Source: Cliona cf. orientalis (Eukaryota > Porifera > Demospongiae > Clionaida > Clionaidae). Taken from it: DNA of 64,000 nt. The stretch covers positions 1,736,001-1,800,000 of the forward strand of contig OZ005694.1 in the NCBI GenBank assembly GCA_963930775.1. Direction: 5' to 3'. This document shows positions 46,829 to 58,174 of this stretch, in pieces. Below the pieces are notes generated by a model. It ran no database searches and was not told where the DNA came from. It saw only the letters and a list, made by a program, of their open reading frames with translations. The stretch's first letter is position 1. Every line of letters starts with the position of its first letter. Both the position numbers and the translations under genes were made by a program.

Positions 46829-48597
46829 CTAGTGGATGGCCCTGTACTCGAGTGGAGGCTCCGGGAAGTCTATGAGATGATTGGCAATTTTAAACATGTG
46901 ATGGAGCCTGGCACAAGATCGCCTCTGAGCAAGGGCAGGAATTTTGCTCTGGATATACAGTTCTTCCCTATCACAAGACCAATTTTTTAAGCAAACCCGA
47001 AGAGCGAATCTCTGAACTTTTTCAAGTAGTTCGATGTCTCCAATGCGGTAGGGATCCCAAACTACTGAACAGTATTCAAGATTGGGACGAATGAAGGACT
47101 TGTATAGTTGGAGGAGAGTGGCTGTATCGGCAAGTTTCCCGAAACGACGATAAAGAAGGCCAACGAGCTTTCGAGCTTTAATGCACAACTTGGCCACATG
47201 GGGGGACCAAGAAAGGTCTGAATTGATCTGCAGCCCTAGGTACTTGACTGACGAGACTATTGTAAGAGGAGTACCTTCAACTGTAATGCAAAGAGGAGGG
47301 AAATTAGAATTCCTTTTCCTGGTGAAGAGGATACAGCAGCACTTTGCAGGTTGCAGAGAAAGCAGAGAGTTATTGATCCACGACACAATTGCAGAGACAT
47401 CACTCTGAAGTGTGCAGTAGTCAGCATCGTTAAGGATGGGTCTATAGAGAGCAATATCATCTGCAAAGAGTGAAATCTGACTGCCTATAGAGACCTGGTT
47501 GGCTATCTCGTTGATGAAAATTAGAAATAATAATGGGCCAAGAACGGAACCCTGCGGCACCCCAGAGACAACAGGCAGGGGGGACGACTCCTCACCACCA
47601 ACGACAACAATCTGTAAACGGCAGGTAAGATAACTTCGGATCCATTGAACAATGTATGGGTCTATTGAGATCTCTTCAAGCCTATATAGTAGAAGATGAT
47701 GAGAAACGCTGTCGAATGCCTTCTTCAAATCAAAGAAGACAGAGCACACGTCATTGCCCACTTCAAGCTGCTGCAACCAGTCATGTGTAACTGTTAGTAG
47801 GGCAGACGCGGTACATCTACCTGGCAAGAATCCCCATTGACACATTGATAGGGGGTGGTTGATACACAGGAAGTCAAGTAAGATCTGATGGACATGGCGC
47901 TCCAGGAGCTTGCTCAAAACAGACAAGATGGAAATCGGACGATAGTTGGAAGGAGCAGTCAGAGCATCTGATTTGGGAACTAGAACAATACGGGCAAGCT
48001 TCCATGAATCAGGAAAAGAACCAGTGGCAAGAGATAGATTAAATAAAGTGGTAAGACTGGGTACTATAACATTAACAGTTCCCTTCAGCATCCTTGCACA
48101 AATGCCATCTGGGCCAGTAGACTTGTTGGAATCAAGACCAATGATCAGATCATACACCTCGGCTTCATTGCAAAGCAGTTCTGGGGGGCAATCAGAGGGT
48201 GGTAGGTTCGATGGAGTGACAGCGAGTGGAGGAGACTTAGTGTTAAAGCAGCTATAGAAGAATTTGTTCAAAAGAGATGCCTTTTCACGGCTGTTGGAGA
48301 CTTCTGAACCGTTAGATAGCAACGTTGGAATCATAGAACAATCTTTTTTATTAAGTAGTTTGATGGATTTCCAGAAATCTTTGGAATTACAAGACCTCAA
48401 CTTGCGAAAGTACTTAGTTTTACTAAGACGCAGCATAGCAGTGACTCGGTTTCTGGCGGCTCGGTACTTCTGTTGCATTGAGGTACTCTTGGTCCGCTTG
48501 TGAGCCTTGAACAAAGCGTTACGCCGCCTGATCGCCTGAGTGATAGTCTTAGTAAGCCAGGGTAAATTACGTCTCGCTCGGAGGGTACTCTGAGGAA
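46829..48597 (-). CDS. Reverse transcriptase domain of the LINE
   Basis: A continuous open frame of about 589 codons with all main RT blocks. The active-site FADD lies near 47456-47471. No ATG fits the natural start because the frame is the downstream part of a longer polyprotein broken upstream. The product would copy element RNA by target-primed reverse transcription. Here it is probably not expressed as a complete protein. Confidence 0.85.
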
Positions 48598-49185
48598 TAT
48601 ACAGTCAACCATCACTTCCAGAAATCTAGCTTTCCAATTGGACCAGCAGAGATTGACGTCTCTTGAAGCAAACAGCGAGTCCCAATCAGTCTCGCCAAGG
48701 CACTCACAAGCTCTTTCAAAATTAGCGAGTGAATATCTCCAGATGGTACGTCAAGTTCTCTTTGGATTGCTCTTGGAAGAACCTGCTGCAATGGAAACAT
48801 AAAGGCCCAAATGATCTGAATTGGCCAGTGCAGGGATGGTTGCACAACTGAGGAGATTTGCGGGAGTCGATAAATATAGACCAAGTCAATAAGTGAATTG
48901 GAACTGGATGAGCAACGAGTTGGTTCGGAGACAACTTGAGTGAGATATAAACTAGAAGCAAAACTCTGGAGTTTAAGTAATAAAGGGCAGTGAGGGTTAC
49001 ATAAATTAACATTGAAATCTCCCACCAAAATAAAATTGGACAAAAGAGACATTGTAAAGTATTGAAAAATACTGAAAACTTGAATACTGAAAAAGGGGAA
49101 TATTTTATACTAAAAGACAGGAGAACAGCTTGGAGGCACTGCCCAGTGCAATACAGTTGTAGGCATAAACATTGACTAGACAGCA
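46829..49185 (-). mobile_element. LINE (CR1/Jockey/L2-like), 5'-truncated, endonuclease plus reverse transcriptase
   Basis: The minus strand encodes the C-terminal part of an apurinic-type endonuclease (about 49185-48600; GDFNVN and SLIDLVY motifs) and then reverse transcriptase (561 codons to a stop at 46829). The RT shows NKSTGPDGI, NYRPISIL, FDLKKAFDSVSH, GVPQGSVLGPLLF, the catalytic LFADDIALY, and the thumb region YLGLQINSDLSW...YRRFGKLAD...NLEYCSVVWDP. The RT frame is intact and extends upstream of its first internal start to about 48597. The endonuclease part changes frame several times (about 48597 and 48720-48760, with a stop near 49107), and its N-terminal half is absent. A dead copy: replication would need the missing 5' end. 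No gag-like ORF. Confidence 0.9.
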
Positions 49186-50414
49186 AGTGACTCAGCCCGC
49201 ATGGTATCCATTAGCTGATTTTGTAGTACAACTATACTATCACGCAAGCTCTTAGCTAGTTTCGGTGCCAGTGGCCCACTGAGATCAACTTCATGCACGT
49301 TTTCCTTGTAATGAGATTGTCACAAAACGGATATAGCTACTCATGCAGCTATGAAATACAAATAGCTACAATGTCATGAAGATCTGGCACCCAGACTAGC
49401 AAGCTCTAGGGTTGTGGTTAGCTACATGCTGTAGCTATCTGGCCATCATTGGACTCCACTTTTTTGTTTCTAGCTATTAGCTACTCTGCCAACAAGCAGT
49501 AGTTTAATATGTCACAATTAAGCCAGAGTAGAATTATACACAAGAGATACCTTGGCACAGTCATAAAACACTGTATCACTACATGTCTGAAGCAATTGCT
49601 CTACAATTTGCGAAACCAGTCCGCTTTCTGGTTTTATTGTGAACAATCACAGTAGCTATCACACAATGTACAATATACATACCGATACTGATGTATGTAC
49701 TAGTTTCTAAATTTACGAAAGAAAGTAGCTAATATTAGAATTATTTTTACGACTATCATATATGAAGCTGATTTTTAACAAAGGTGGGTTTATGAATAGC
49801 TATCTTTAGAATCTTGCGAAAATGGTAGCGACAAGAAGGTGAAGGGGCACCTGGGATTTTTGTTGATTAAGTTATTAATTGTAGATAAAACTCCACTGTG
49901 ACGAATAGCTATATATATATATATAATATTATTTTAATCATGATCATTGGATAATGACAATTTAATACAAAAAGGGGCAGGACTCAGGTCTCATTAATTT
50001 TTGTAGTATATAGCTAGCTACCATCTGAAAAGGATCAGGGGTCTGGAGACACTAATTTTGTTCGTTGTCGTAGATTAAATTCCATGAATGTATTCATCAT
50101 CGGCCAATGATCATAAATAGGGACTGAGGGGTCTGAAGGGACCGCTCATTAATTATTATTTTTTTGTCTATAATAGTTTATGCAACGAAGGCAAAGGATA
50201 CACATTTAGCAATATTATGCTAATATAAAAGTGAACCCAGAAATAAAGAGTAATAAGTAATTATATATAACTTAGTGTAGTAAATTAATAATTCAGATGA
50301 TAATAATATTATATAAAATGAGGCATGAACTGTGCAGACATGAAGTCACAAACTTAAAGTTAAAAATTATGAGTATGTAATTTTGACTTAGCTAAAAGTA
50401 CTTAGAGAAGGGGC
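49186..50414. other. Non-coding spacer with minisatellite fragments
   Basis: 49960-50150 contains a degenerate unit (AAAAGGGGCAGG, TCTGGAGACAC, TTGTCGTAGATTAAA, CCATGAATGTATT) that recurs at 51150-51187 and 51545-51670. Otherwise AT-rich with no gene. Confidence 0.45.
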
Positions 50415-51165
50415 ATTAGCTAACAAGTTCTTGTGAGAGCAAGTTCCAATATGATACCGTATGTGCATGGTACAAAAGAATATAAGTATGAATTAGTACG
50501 AGCAAAATGCTGTATGAGAGGGAGTGAGTGTGTTGACCGGGTACTACAGATCAAGGGAGTTTGTTCTCTGGGTAGTATAACACCTTGAGGGAAGAAACAT
50601 AAATTGTGGATAATTTTGAAGAGGTGTCCAAGCTTAAGTTCCAATCTCCTCCTTTCTACAGGGTGAGAATATCCACTAGTGATAGCAGTTCTTGATATAG
50701 TTTGCCTTCCAGTTATGAGTAACCATTTTGCACGCAAATGTTTGTACTCTCTCAAGTGCTTGAATATCCTTAGTAAAGTGAGGTGACCATACAGGGGAAC
50801 CATATTCAAGGTGGGGATGTACCAAAGATATATAGAGTTGAATGAGAGTATCAGAGTTAGAGAAATTGTAAAATTTGCGATACAAAAGTCCGAGAATTTG
50901 CCGTGCCTTAGAGTATATTGCATGGATATGGGGTGACCACGATAGGCTATCTGAGAGCAGAATACCAAGATATTTAAATGTGCTCACTTTACTGAATGGA
51001 AAGTTATGAAGTAGCTAGCAAAGGCACGCTGGGAAGTGTGAGTGATCTCTTCCTCGATATTAGCATATATTTACATTTGGATGGGTTTAAGGTGAGAAAA
51101 TTATCTGCAGACCACTGTTCCATAGCTGTAATGTCATGCTGCACATACTCATAATTATTAATTTT
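50415..51165 (-). mobile_element. Second LINE relic, RT thumb and C-terminal region
   Basis: The minus strand reads LTLNPSKCKYMLISRKR, then KYLGILLSDSLSWSPHI, RKFYNFSNSDTLIQLY and HLEYGSPVWSPH. After a frame change it reads RRLELKLGHLFKIIHNL and SFVPCT, the usual C-terminal RT order. Several frameshifts. The catalytic palm is missing. It differs in sequence from the 46829 LINE, so it is another family or an old copy. It is bracketed by the minisatellite unit at 49960-50150 and 51150-51670. Confidence 0.8.
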
Positions 51166-51187
51166 GTTGTTGTCATAGATTAAACTC

Positions 51188-51541
51188 TAGTCTCGTCCCC
51201 AGACCCTCCAGTATGCGAGAAGAGAGAGGGAGGATCTGGAACATAACCCCAGGCGGAAGTGTCCCGAAGGAATGTTGCGCATAAGTAATCATGACGCGTA
51301 ATCTGGCTCTTGTGGTTTCGCACGCGTACAAAGAATGCAATTACGTAGAATCTTACTGAAGTACGCACGCGCACGAGCAGTGCATGCAGCACGTTTTGCC
51401 GTCCATTCGAGTTTAACACCCTGTATTGTGGCCAATCAACACCTGTCGCGGAATTTCTGCCTTCAGGACACTTCCGCCCAGGGTTATATTCCAGACCCTC
51501 CCTCTCTCTTCTCGCGCACTGGAGGGTCTGGGGATGAGACT
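51188..51541. mobile_element. hAT-like MITE (TAGTCTC family), about 354 bp
   Basis: Left end TAGTCTCGTCCCCAGACCCT, right end AGGGTCTGGGGATGAGACTA. TTAAACTC precedes it and TTGAACTC follows, an 8 bp duplication with one change. Inner arms GAAGAGAGAGGGAGG / CCTCCCTCTCTCTTC. Confidence 0.8.
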
Positions 51542-51681
51542 AATTGAACTCCACAAATGAATTTACCATCTGAGTAAAAAGGATATGACAGTGCACAAAA
51601 GGGGCAGGGATCTGGAGGGACACATTAATTTGTTGGTTGTCGTAGATCAAGTTTATGTATTTTCCATCCGAGAATGATTAC

Positions 51682-51862
51682 AAGTTTTCATAAATATCAC
51701 CTTACTCCCAAACTGCCCTCCAGGACTAACTCTTAATCATGATGAAACCACATGCAGCTGTTATCCTGTCTTGGCTAACAGTGGCTTCAGTTGTTTTAAA
51801 AAAGTTGGCAAAACTGGTCTCCTGCAGTGGAACGGCACTGTGTGGGTGAATGCAACCTTCAA
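51682..51862 (+). pseudogene. Relic 6, 5' piece of the family
   Basis: Encodes the FINITLLP, CPPGLTLNHDETTCSCYPVL and LLQWNGTVWVNATF region, with a change that alters the VKNKTG segment. The N-terminal two thirds of the gene are absent. It stops at GCAACCTTCAA where the insertion 51863-53882 begins, and the protein continues at 53883. Confidence 0.85.
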
Positions 51863-52274
51863 CTAGAGCTCTCTCGAGCACAAAACCCTCGGCGCGCTGC
51901 ATGGCGTTAGCTACATGATTCAACAGTTGCATGCAGAAAAGGGGGTAGCTAAAGGGCTGGGGACAGGGTGAGACAGGGATGAGGCTAATGTTATACTTGC
52001 ACAGCAGTGTTATTATCAAGACAGTTCAACAGCTCATAGCAGCAACAACCCTAGCGTGTTATATCAAACTCCACACTGTGGTGTCGACGTCTACTCAACC
52101 TCCCTCACTGTAGCCCAACCTCCAATTCTTGGGGACTTAGCTAGCTACATCTTAACTTGATGGACTATGATGCAAAGCCTTGGCTCGAGACTGAAGTACA
52201 CTGAGCAATATTGCATGTCCAATATTATCGCAACTCACTTGGTTTCAAGTACTGTAATTCTATGCATGCATATA

Positions 52275-53460
52275 CCGTACACTCGCGAAAGAGGGCCCAC
52301 TACGGAATGTCGGCCCACCCCCCACTTTGGGTTAGTCTCGTGCCCAGCCTCTTTATCGCACGCGGAAAAAGAGTCTGGTGAAACGCGTATTCAATTTTGG
52401 TTCCATACGTACGTGACGTATTCTGACACGGCACAATGAATGTCATTATAAGCGATGGCGCAATCACTGTTTAATATTATTATTCGCGCAAAGTGTTTGA
52501 AAAGCACCTACCGTAGGCTATGGCGCCAGCGGGATCCTTGGAGAGTGGAGTCCGAGTGCTATGCTTGTCTCGTTGCCTGATTTGTACCCACAAGGACGGC
52601 GGTAAGCTTTCAAAGACAGGAAAAATTTTCTCCTGGTAGACTAAGAGAGATGAACACATTCTTGCTGGCCAAAATGTAGCTTACCACTTTCGCCTAAACT
52701 TCACAGACACTAGCATGATTCAAACGTGGGGTAATTTCGATGATCGCTTGCTGAATGTCAGTTTCGCTCTCCAACAACTACATGTAGCCATCTCCTACAA
52801 GTAAAGTGCAAAGTACACGGTTAAGCATCGCAATCTTTTGTTGATGACGTGACACCGTTCTGCAATCTGATTGGACGCGGCCAATCTCGCCGCGCGGAAC
52901 CAAAATTGAATACGCGTTTCACCAAACTCTTTTTCCGCGTGCGATAAAGAGGCTGGGCACGAGACTACACTTTGGGCTCAATATCCTGCTAAGGTCTAGT
53001 GTTTACTCGAATATGCGCCCATGTGTAGCTGCCCTTGAAATCGTAGCTCAAATGGCCAGTTTATGATGACTGAACCTCGAATAATCTATGCAAAATCAAC
53101 AAATAACCTGCAAAACATCCGTAATACTAAGCCTAGCCAGCTCTATGCCACGTTTCAGCACAAATGAACGATCGTGCACGGCTAGCGATTGTGGCCACGC
53201 CCACTGAATACGGCTGCACTCAACGACACACGGTGCAGTATCGCGGCCGCCCTTGCTCTGGATTGGTAACCGTGCTTGAATGAGGCTGAAATCAATAGTA
53301 GCTGCTGCTACTATTCAAATTATGAAGCTAGCTTGGGTAACTTATCTGGGCGCTCTTTCGAGTATAAACGCGATATTGATACCTCGAATATCGGCCCATC
53401 CCCCAATCTTGGCCCAATGTAAGGTGCACCGCCCATGGGCCCTCTTTCGCGAGGGTACGG
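52275..53460. mobile_element. Family C Tc1/mariner-like MITE hosting a hAT-like MITE
   Basis: Left end CCGTACACTCGCGAAAGAGG, right end CCTCTTTCGCGAGGGTACGG. TA on both sides (52273-52274 and 53461-53462). Length 1186 bp including the 637 bp nested element. A shorter relative is at 6336-6498. Confidence 0.8.
52332..52968. mobile_element. hAT-like MITE with perfect 8 bp duplication, 637 bp
   Basis: Left end TTAGTCTCGTGCCCAGCCTC, right end GAGGCTGGGCACGAGACTAC. ACTTTGGG is present at 52324-52331 and 52969-52976. The inverted arms extend about 70 bp, through GCGGAAAAAGAGTCTGGTGA and CAATTTTGGTTCC. Confidence 0.92.
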
Positions 53461-53882
53461 TACAAGCCAGAGAGTCAAAGGGTAGCTACCACAAGAATAC
53501 AGGGAGCTAAGCCTTAGAATTGAAAAGAAGCCACGATCGTCAAAAGCTCACTGGTGGACTGAGCGGCGGGATTGATGCAACCGCGCATGCGCTAAGGGTA
53601 ATAGACGTACATACCGTATATAGCGAGCAACCTATTTATACGTTAAGTCATGCTTTCACTGGCTCGGGCAAAGTCAAGAAGCTTAGAATCGTAAAATGAC
53701 GCCAAACTGGCGAACAAAGCGCTTTCGGAGAAATCCACACAAATCATGAATGGGGAACGCCATAAGGAACCTTGCAACACCGCAAATTGGACTCGCAAAC
53801 GAGGTATGTAGCAGCTAGTGTGGTAACAGACAGACAGACAGACAAACCAACTACCGTAACCCTCGCGCATGCGCCGAGGGTT

Positions 53883-55285
53883 AATGAGGATCATAGCACT
53901 GGTATCATGTACAACAGATTCTGTCCACTACTCTGCTGCAAGTCACATAGCTAATAAGACAGTCAATATTGGAGATGATCCCAGAAAGCAGTGTGCCTCC
54001 AACCGAATCGGCATCCTGTGTGGTGCTTGCATGGACAGCTTTAGCCTGGCAATTGGATCTTCTCGGTGCATTGAATGTCCCAACAGTCATAACATGGTGC
54101 TTAATTCTGCTTGCCTTTGCTGCTGCTGGTGTTTTACTTGTGTTCTTTAATTATCCTTGTACTCAACCTCACTGCCACTCAAGGATTCATTAATGGAGTC
54201 ATCTTCTATGCTAACATTGTATGGGCCTACAAAATAATACTCTTTCCCTCAGATATTGGAGCAAATTATTTATTCAAGTCTTTATTGCCTGGCTCAACTT
54301 GGATTTTGGAATTGAGACTTGCTTCTTTGTTGGACTGGATGCTTATTGGAAGACATGGCTACAGTTTCTATTCCCATTCTACATCTGGACCATTGCTGGT
54401 GTTATCATTGTTGCTTGCCGCTACTCCTCTCGCCTCACTAACCTCATCGGTAGCAGAGCTGTTCTCCTTTTAGCCACACTCTTCCTTCTATCTTACATGA
54501 AGCTCCTTCATACTGTGATAGATGCCACCTCAGTTGCAGTGATAGCACAGTACCCGCAGAACACCTCCTATGCTGTGTGGTACCTCGATGGAAACCTATG
54601 CTACTATTAGCACCCTCACATTTACCTTTTCTTAGCAGCCATTGCTACCTTTATATTCTTGTGGCTTCCCTATACGCTCATGCTTCTGTTCATTCAGCCT
54701 TTGAGGAGAGTGTCTCATCTAAGACCACTCAAGTGGATCAACAAGCTAGCCCCTGTCTACGATGCTTACTTCTCTCCTTTGAAGGATAAGCACCGATACT
54801 GGGTTGGAGCAATGCTTCTTATTCGAGGAATACTCCTGGTTCTATCGACAGTTACTTCAGTGGATAATCCAGAATTAAATGTGTTTGCACTATTCCTGTT
54901 CATAGCTTTCTTACTTTCCTTCATATCAATTGAGAATGTTTACAAGCCAATAGATGTGAGAGTTCTAGAAAGTGCTACCTTGCTGAACCTTATTGTCTTG
55001 AGTTCTGGAACTCTGTACAGGTGGGAGTCTACTGACTCAAGATCAAAATTGCTTATGGTGTCAATTGGAATCACCTTTACTCAATTCTGTGTCGTTGTAT
55101 GGAGTTTGATCAAGCCTTGTCTCAGTGCTGGTTGGAGGTGCAGATGAGATCAGGGCCATGATGTCATCGATGATGATGATGATGACATCACTCACGAGCA
55201 AATTAAAAATCCTGAACTTGAACCGCTGATCAATTTCACTTCTCAGCCCATTACCATGCCAGCTTCTGCTAAATATATGAAATGA
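53883..55285 (+). pseudogene. Relic 6, 3' piece of the family (membrane domain)
   Basis: Continues the fragment at 51682-51862 through the GACMDSFSLAIGSSRCIECP motif, the ten-membrane-segment domain and the acidic tail, ending in a TGA at about 55283. Lesions against the intact paralogue are: an altered YCNSGNK region near 53940; indels near 54105 and 54140 in the first membrane segment; a TAG replacing the Gln codon of YYQHPH at 54607; a missing codon near 55095; and a TGA after GWRCR at 55145. Upstream of the intact gene at 58175 and on the same strand. Confidence 0.88.
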
Positions 55286-58174
55286 TCGAAGCAAATATAA
55301 AAATTAACTTAAACTGCAAAATTGAATTTTTGAATGATAACTTTTCAGCTACACATTTTTATTAGATCTCTATTAGCTAATTAGCTGTTTTATAATAATT
55401 ATGCGTGCAATTATAATAGATCTAGTAATCAATTACTGTTAGTGAATCCTCGCCCCTTTAGAATTCATTATCATTTATTAGTACGTTGAATGTTCGACGA
55501 GTGGTGAGGGTTTTGCACTCCTGTGCATTCATTGCAGGTGCAATCAAGTAATACTTCTTTGAAAATGAAATAGAGAACAGTTTGAATGGATTGAGATGGA
55601 GTAACTAGTGCTAAGGGGTGAGTGCCTATGAGCTTATATATAATAATGATTATATCCAGTGTATTGCCTGGCAGTAGCTTTGATCTACGTCATAGGTGGG
55701 ATACTTTAGGATGTTTATGCATGATGCTATTAATTATAAGACCACTGTAACTTGATTCATTGTTTTCCATCACCCACCCACATGCTTATTTTGTAGCCGA
55801 CTCAAATTCATTATGCATTGCTATAGCAAGCCAACTATAGTTATAGTCTTGGCTTAATACTATACTTTCTTTGTGTGTAATAGAAAACCATGCTCACAGT
55901 AAGTTGAACTTTCATGCTTTTATGGTTATAGTTAGCTAGTTACTTTTCAAACAGGTTAGATACCTCGTCCAATGAGATCTACGCTCTTTAGAGACTCTCA
56001 GACCCATAGAAGCACCCTCATTGTGCTTGGGATGCTGTTACCCCTTGTTATTATCAGTAGCTATTGTCGCCGGGTTGATCTGCACCCCATGCATCTGCCG
56101 GGGTAAAGTAATCGGTTTTGTCTCAGCATAAAAAGCGCAGATCTCAAGATTTAGGCATCTGAGTGACTCATAAGCACAATGAATCAGTTGAGATCTTCAA
56201 AAAACATAGCTACTTCATTAGGGTGCAAATAGATGCAGCATGCTGGGTATGTGCTGATCTGGAGTCTTTAGCCTAATTAGTATGTATCCTTAACCTCCCC
56301 CTCCAACAAAACCACGCCCTGCATATTGTGGCTTCTTTAATGGAGTATATGACGACTTCACCAGAAAATTTGTGTGAAATTTAATTATATTTGGCTTGCA
56401 TTCTATTAGCATGAACACGGCAAATCTTAAAATCAGTTCTTATCACAAGATATGAAATTGAATTCATCGTGACTAGCATATCTTGTTTATCAAAAAATTA
56501 CCGAATTCTCCTAAAAGTGTATGCCCCCTGGCCAAGAACTTTGATAGTGGTGTAGGAAGATGTTTTGGAGTAGGGGGGCTGGGAATGGTAATCAAATTAA
56601 TACAAGCTATGCCCACCACAAATCTAGGTAAGGTATACTCCCCCAGGAAATTTTAGATTTTCAACTGTGGTAGCTAATCGTCTTTCCCAAATGGTCTCTT
56701 TTCTCATAAGAGGTCACATAATATCCAACTTACTTTCTACGAAGAGTATACATGACTATCAGTGTATGGACACAAATATATACTATGGAGCAGAATAAAA
56801 GTCCCAAATGGTCCCTTGTCTTATAGCTGATCAACTTCGTAGCTAGCTAGAAAGCTTGATCAAATTCATGATAAAATTTGATTTGTTTCATAGCTAGCTA
56901 CTAGCTACTAGCTATGTTTCCCATTTTCTCATAGCTGGTCACTATTTCCAAACAGCTGATGAATGATAATACCTCAGTGACCCGGGTATAAGCATCCATG
57001 GACGCTTAAATAAGTAGCTACATGCATAACTCTTGATTTTGGATGTTTGGATTTGGTGGACTGGAATGATGGAATGGAACGGTGGAATGATAGAGGACCT
57101 GTCAGTACTCTAATATCTATGGTCAGCCACGCACATAGCTAATTCACAGCTCTAAGTCTCAATCGTATTGCAAGCCACGCTAGTAAACAACATTCTGGTC
57201 ATCCTAGTATGCATGTATATGGGGGCACATGCATAAAAGAGAAAGCGTAGTCCTTTTTATGAAGGGGTTGGCTACGTAGGTACACCAGCACTGTGAGTAT
57301 ACACTAGTAGTAAGGGTGTGGTTGATCCAAGTGGTTAGCAAGGTTATCCCTACTTATAGTTTTAGCTACTACCTTCAGGTGATAATAATGAAATTATGTT
57401 TAGTGCATGCTTATTATTCATCACACGCCTTGAATATCTCACTCTCATCCATGTAGCTAAATGTGGGTGTGATTAAAAGTTGCTGATTGCCCTACATAAT
57501 ATGGAGCTGTATTTAATTGCTATCCCGAGGGCATCTATTATTGTGGTGCACGTGTGTATTCATACTGCACTAACTTAGCACCTGCTAGCTAGCTATAGTG
57601 TGCGTGGCTGATGTATTGTGTTGTCACTTATGTCATGCAATCACTTATTATCCTATGAATTAGTGTATGCGTGTTATTTCAGGTGTTATTTCACGATAGT
57701 AATTATGTCTGTGTGTGTAGTCAGTCTGTAATATGTTATTGACCCTTGCACAAGTAGGGTCCCTTTTCATACAGCTATACTAGTCACACTGTACATGTAA
57801 AAGCCTAACTTACCCAAAATACAGTAATTTAAATACTGGTACTAGGGCACATAATATTATTGGGTAGAGGAATTTCACTGGGGAGGGGGCTAAGCCCCTC
57901 CCCCCCTTAGATTTTGAACCATGGGGCTGAAGTCCCCCCAGCTCCCCTGGTTCTTATTTGAAAATTATCATGATACCCTAACCTACCCTACCATGCACCC
58001 ACGCTTGACCTACTGTATTTAAGTCACTGAGTTCTGTTGCACTAGTCAGATTGAGTCTGTGCATGCACCTTCACAGGACCTCTCACTCTTCTTAAAAAGC
58101 ACCTATAGCTATCTCTTGGCTGTTGTCATATAAACAGTCAAGATAGAATATTATATATATGCCCAACGTTAACA
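55286..58174 (+). other. Intergenic region between relic 6 and family gene 5
   Basis: 55440-55605 matches the 3' flanks of family genes 2 and 3. 56080-56230 is a family D fragment (GGGGTAAAGTAATCGG). 56520-58170 is the inverted counterpart of 22085-22990 apart from about 900 bp (56830-57720). The last 160 bp hold the GGTCAAGC-type motif, inverted, near 58003 and the AT-rich run near 58150 just before the start codon. This is therefore a duplicated promoter region. No other gene was seen. Confidence 0.6.

Larger units (their letters stand above)
51863..53882. mobile_element. Family D-like insertion splitting relic 6 (2.0 kb, nested)
   Basis: Starts CTAGAGCTCTCTCGAGCACA with AACCCTCGGCGCGC and ends with CGCGCATGCGCCGAGGGTTA. 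The ends resemble family D and are partly inverse of each other. Comparison with the paralogues places the break between the ACCTTCAA and GAGG/GTCATAGCAC sequences of the gene. No clear 8 bp duplication. Inside it lies family C, which contains a hAT-like MITE. Also a CAGA microsatellite (53831-53847). Confidence 0.65.

Noticed and set aside
46829-49185. Group II intron or retron reverse transcriptase
   Set aside because: The adjoining GDFN endonuclease and the CR1/Jockey-type RT motif order identify a eukaryotic LINE.
48722-49186. 154-codon hydrophobic minus-strand frame
   Set aside because: It is an off-frame reading of the LINE endonuclease region.
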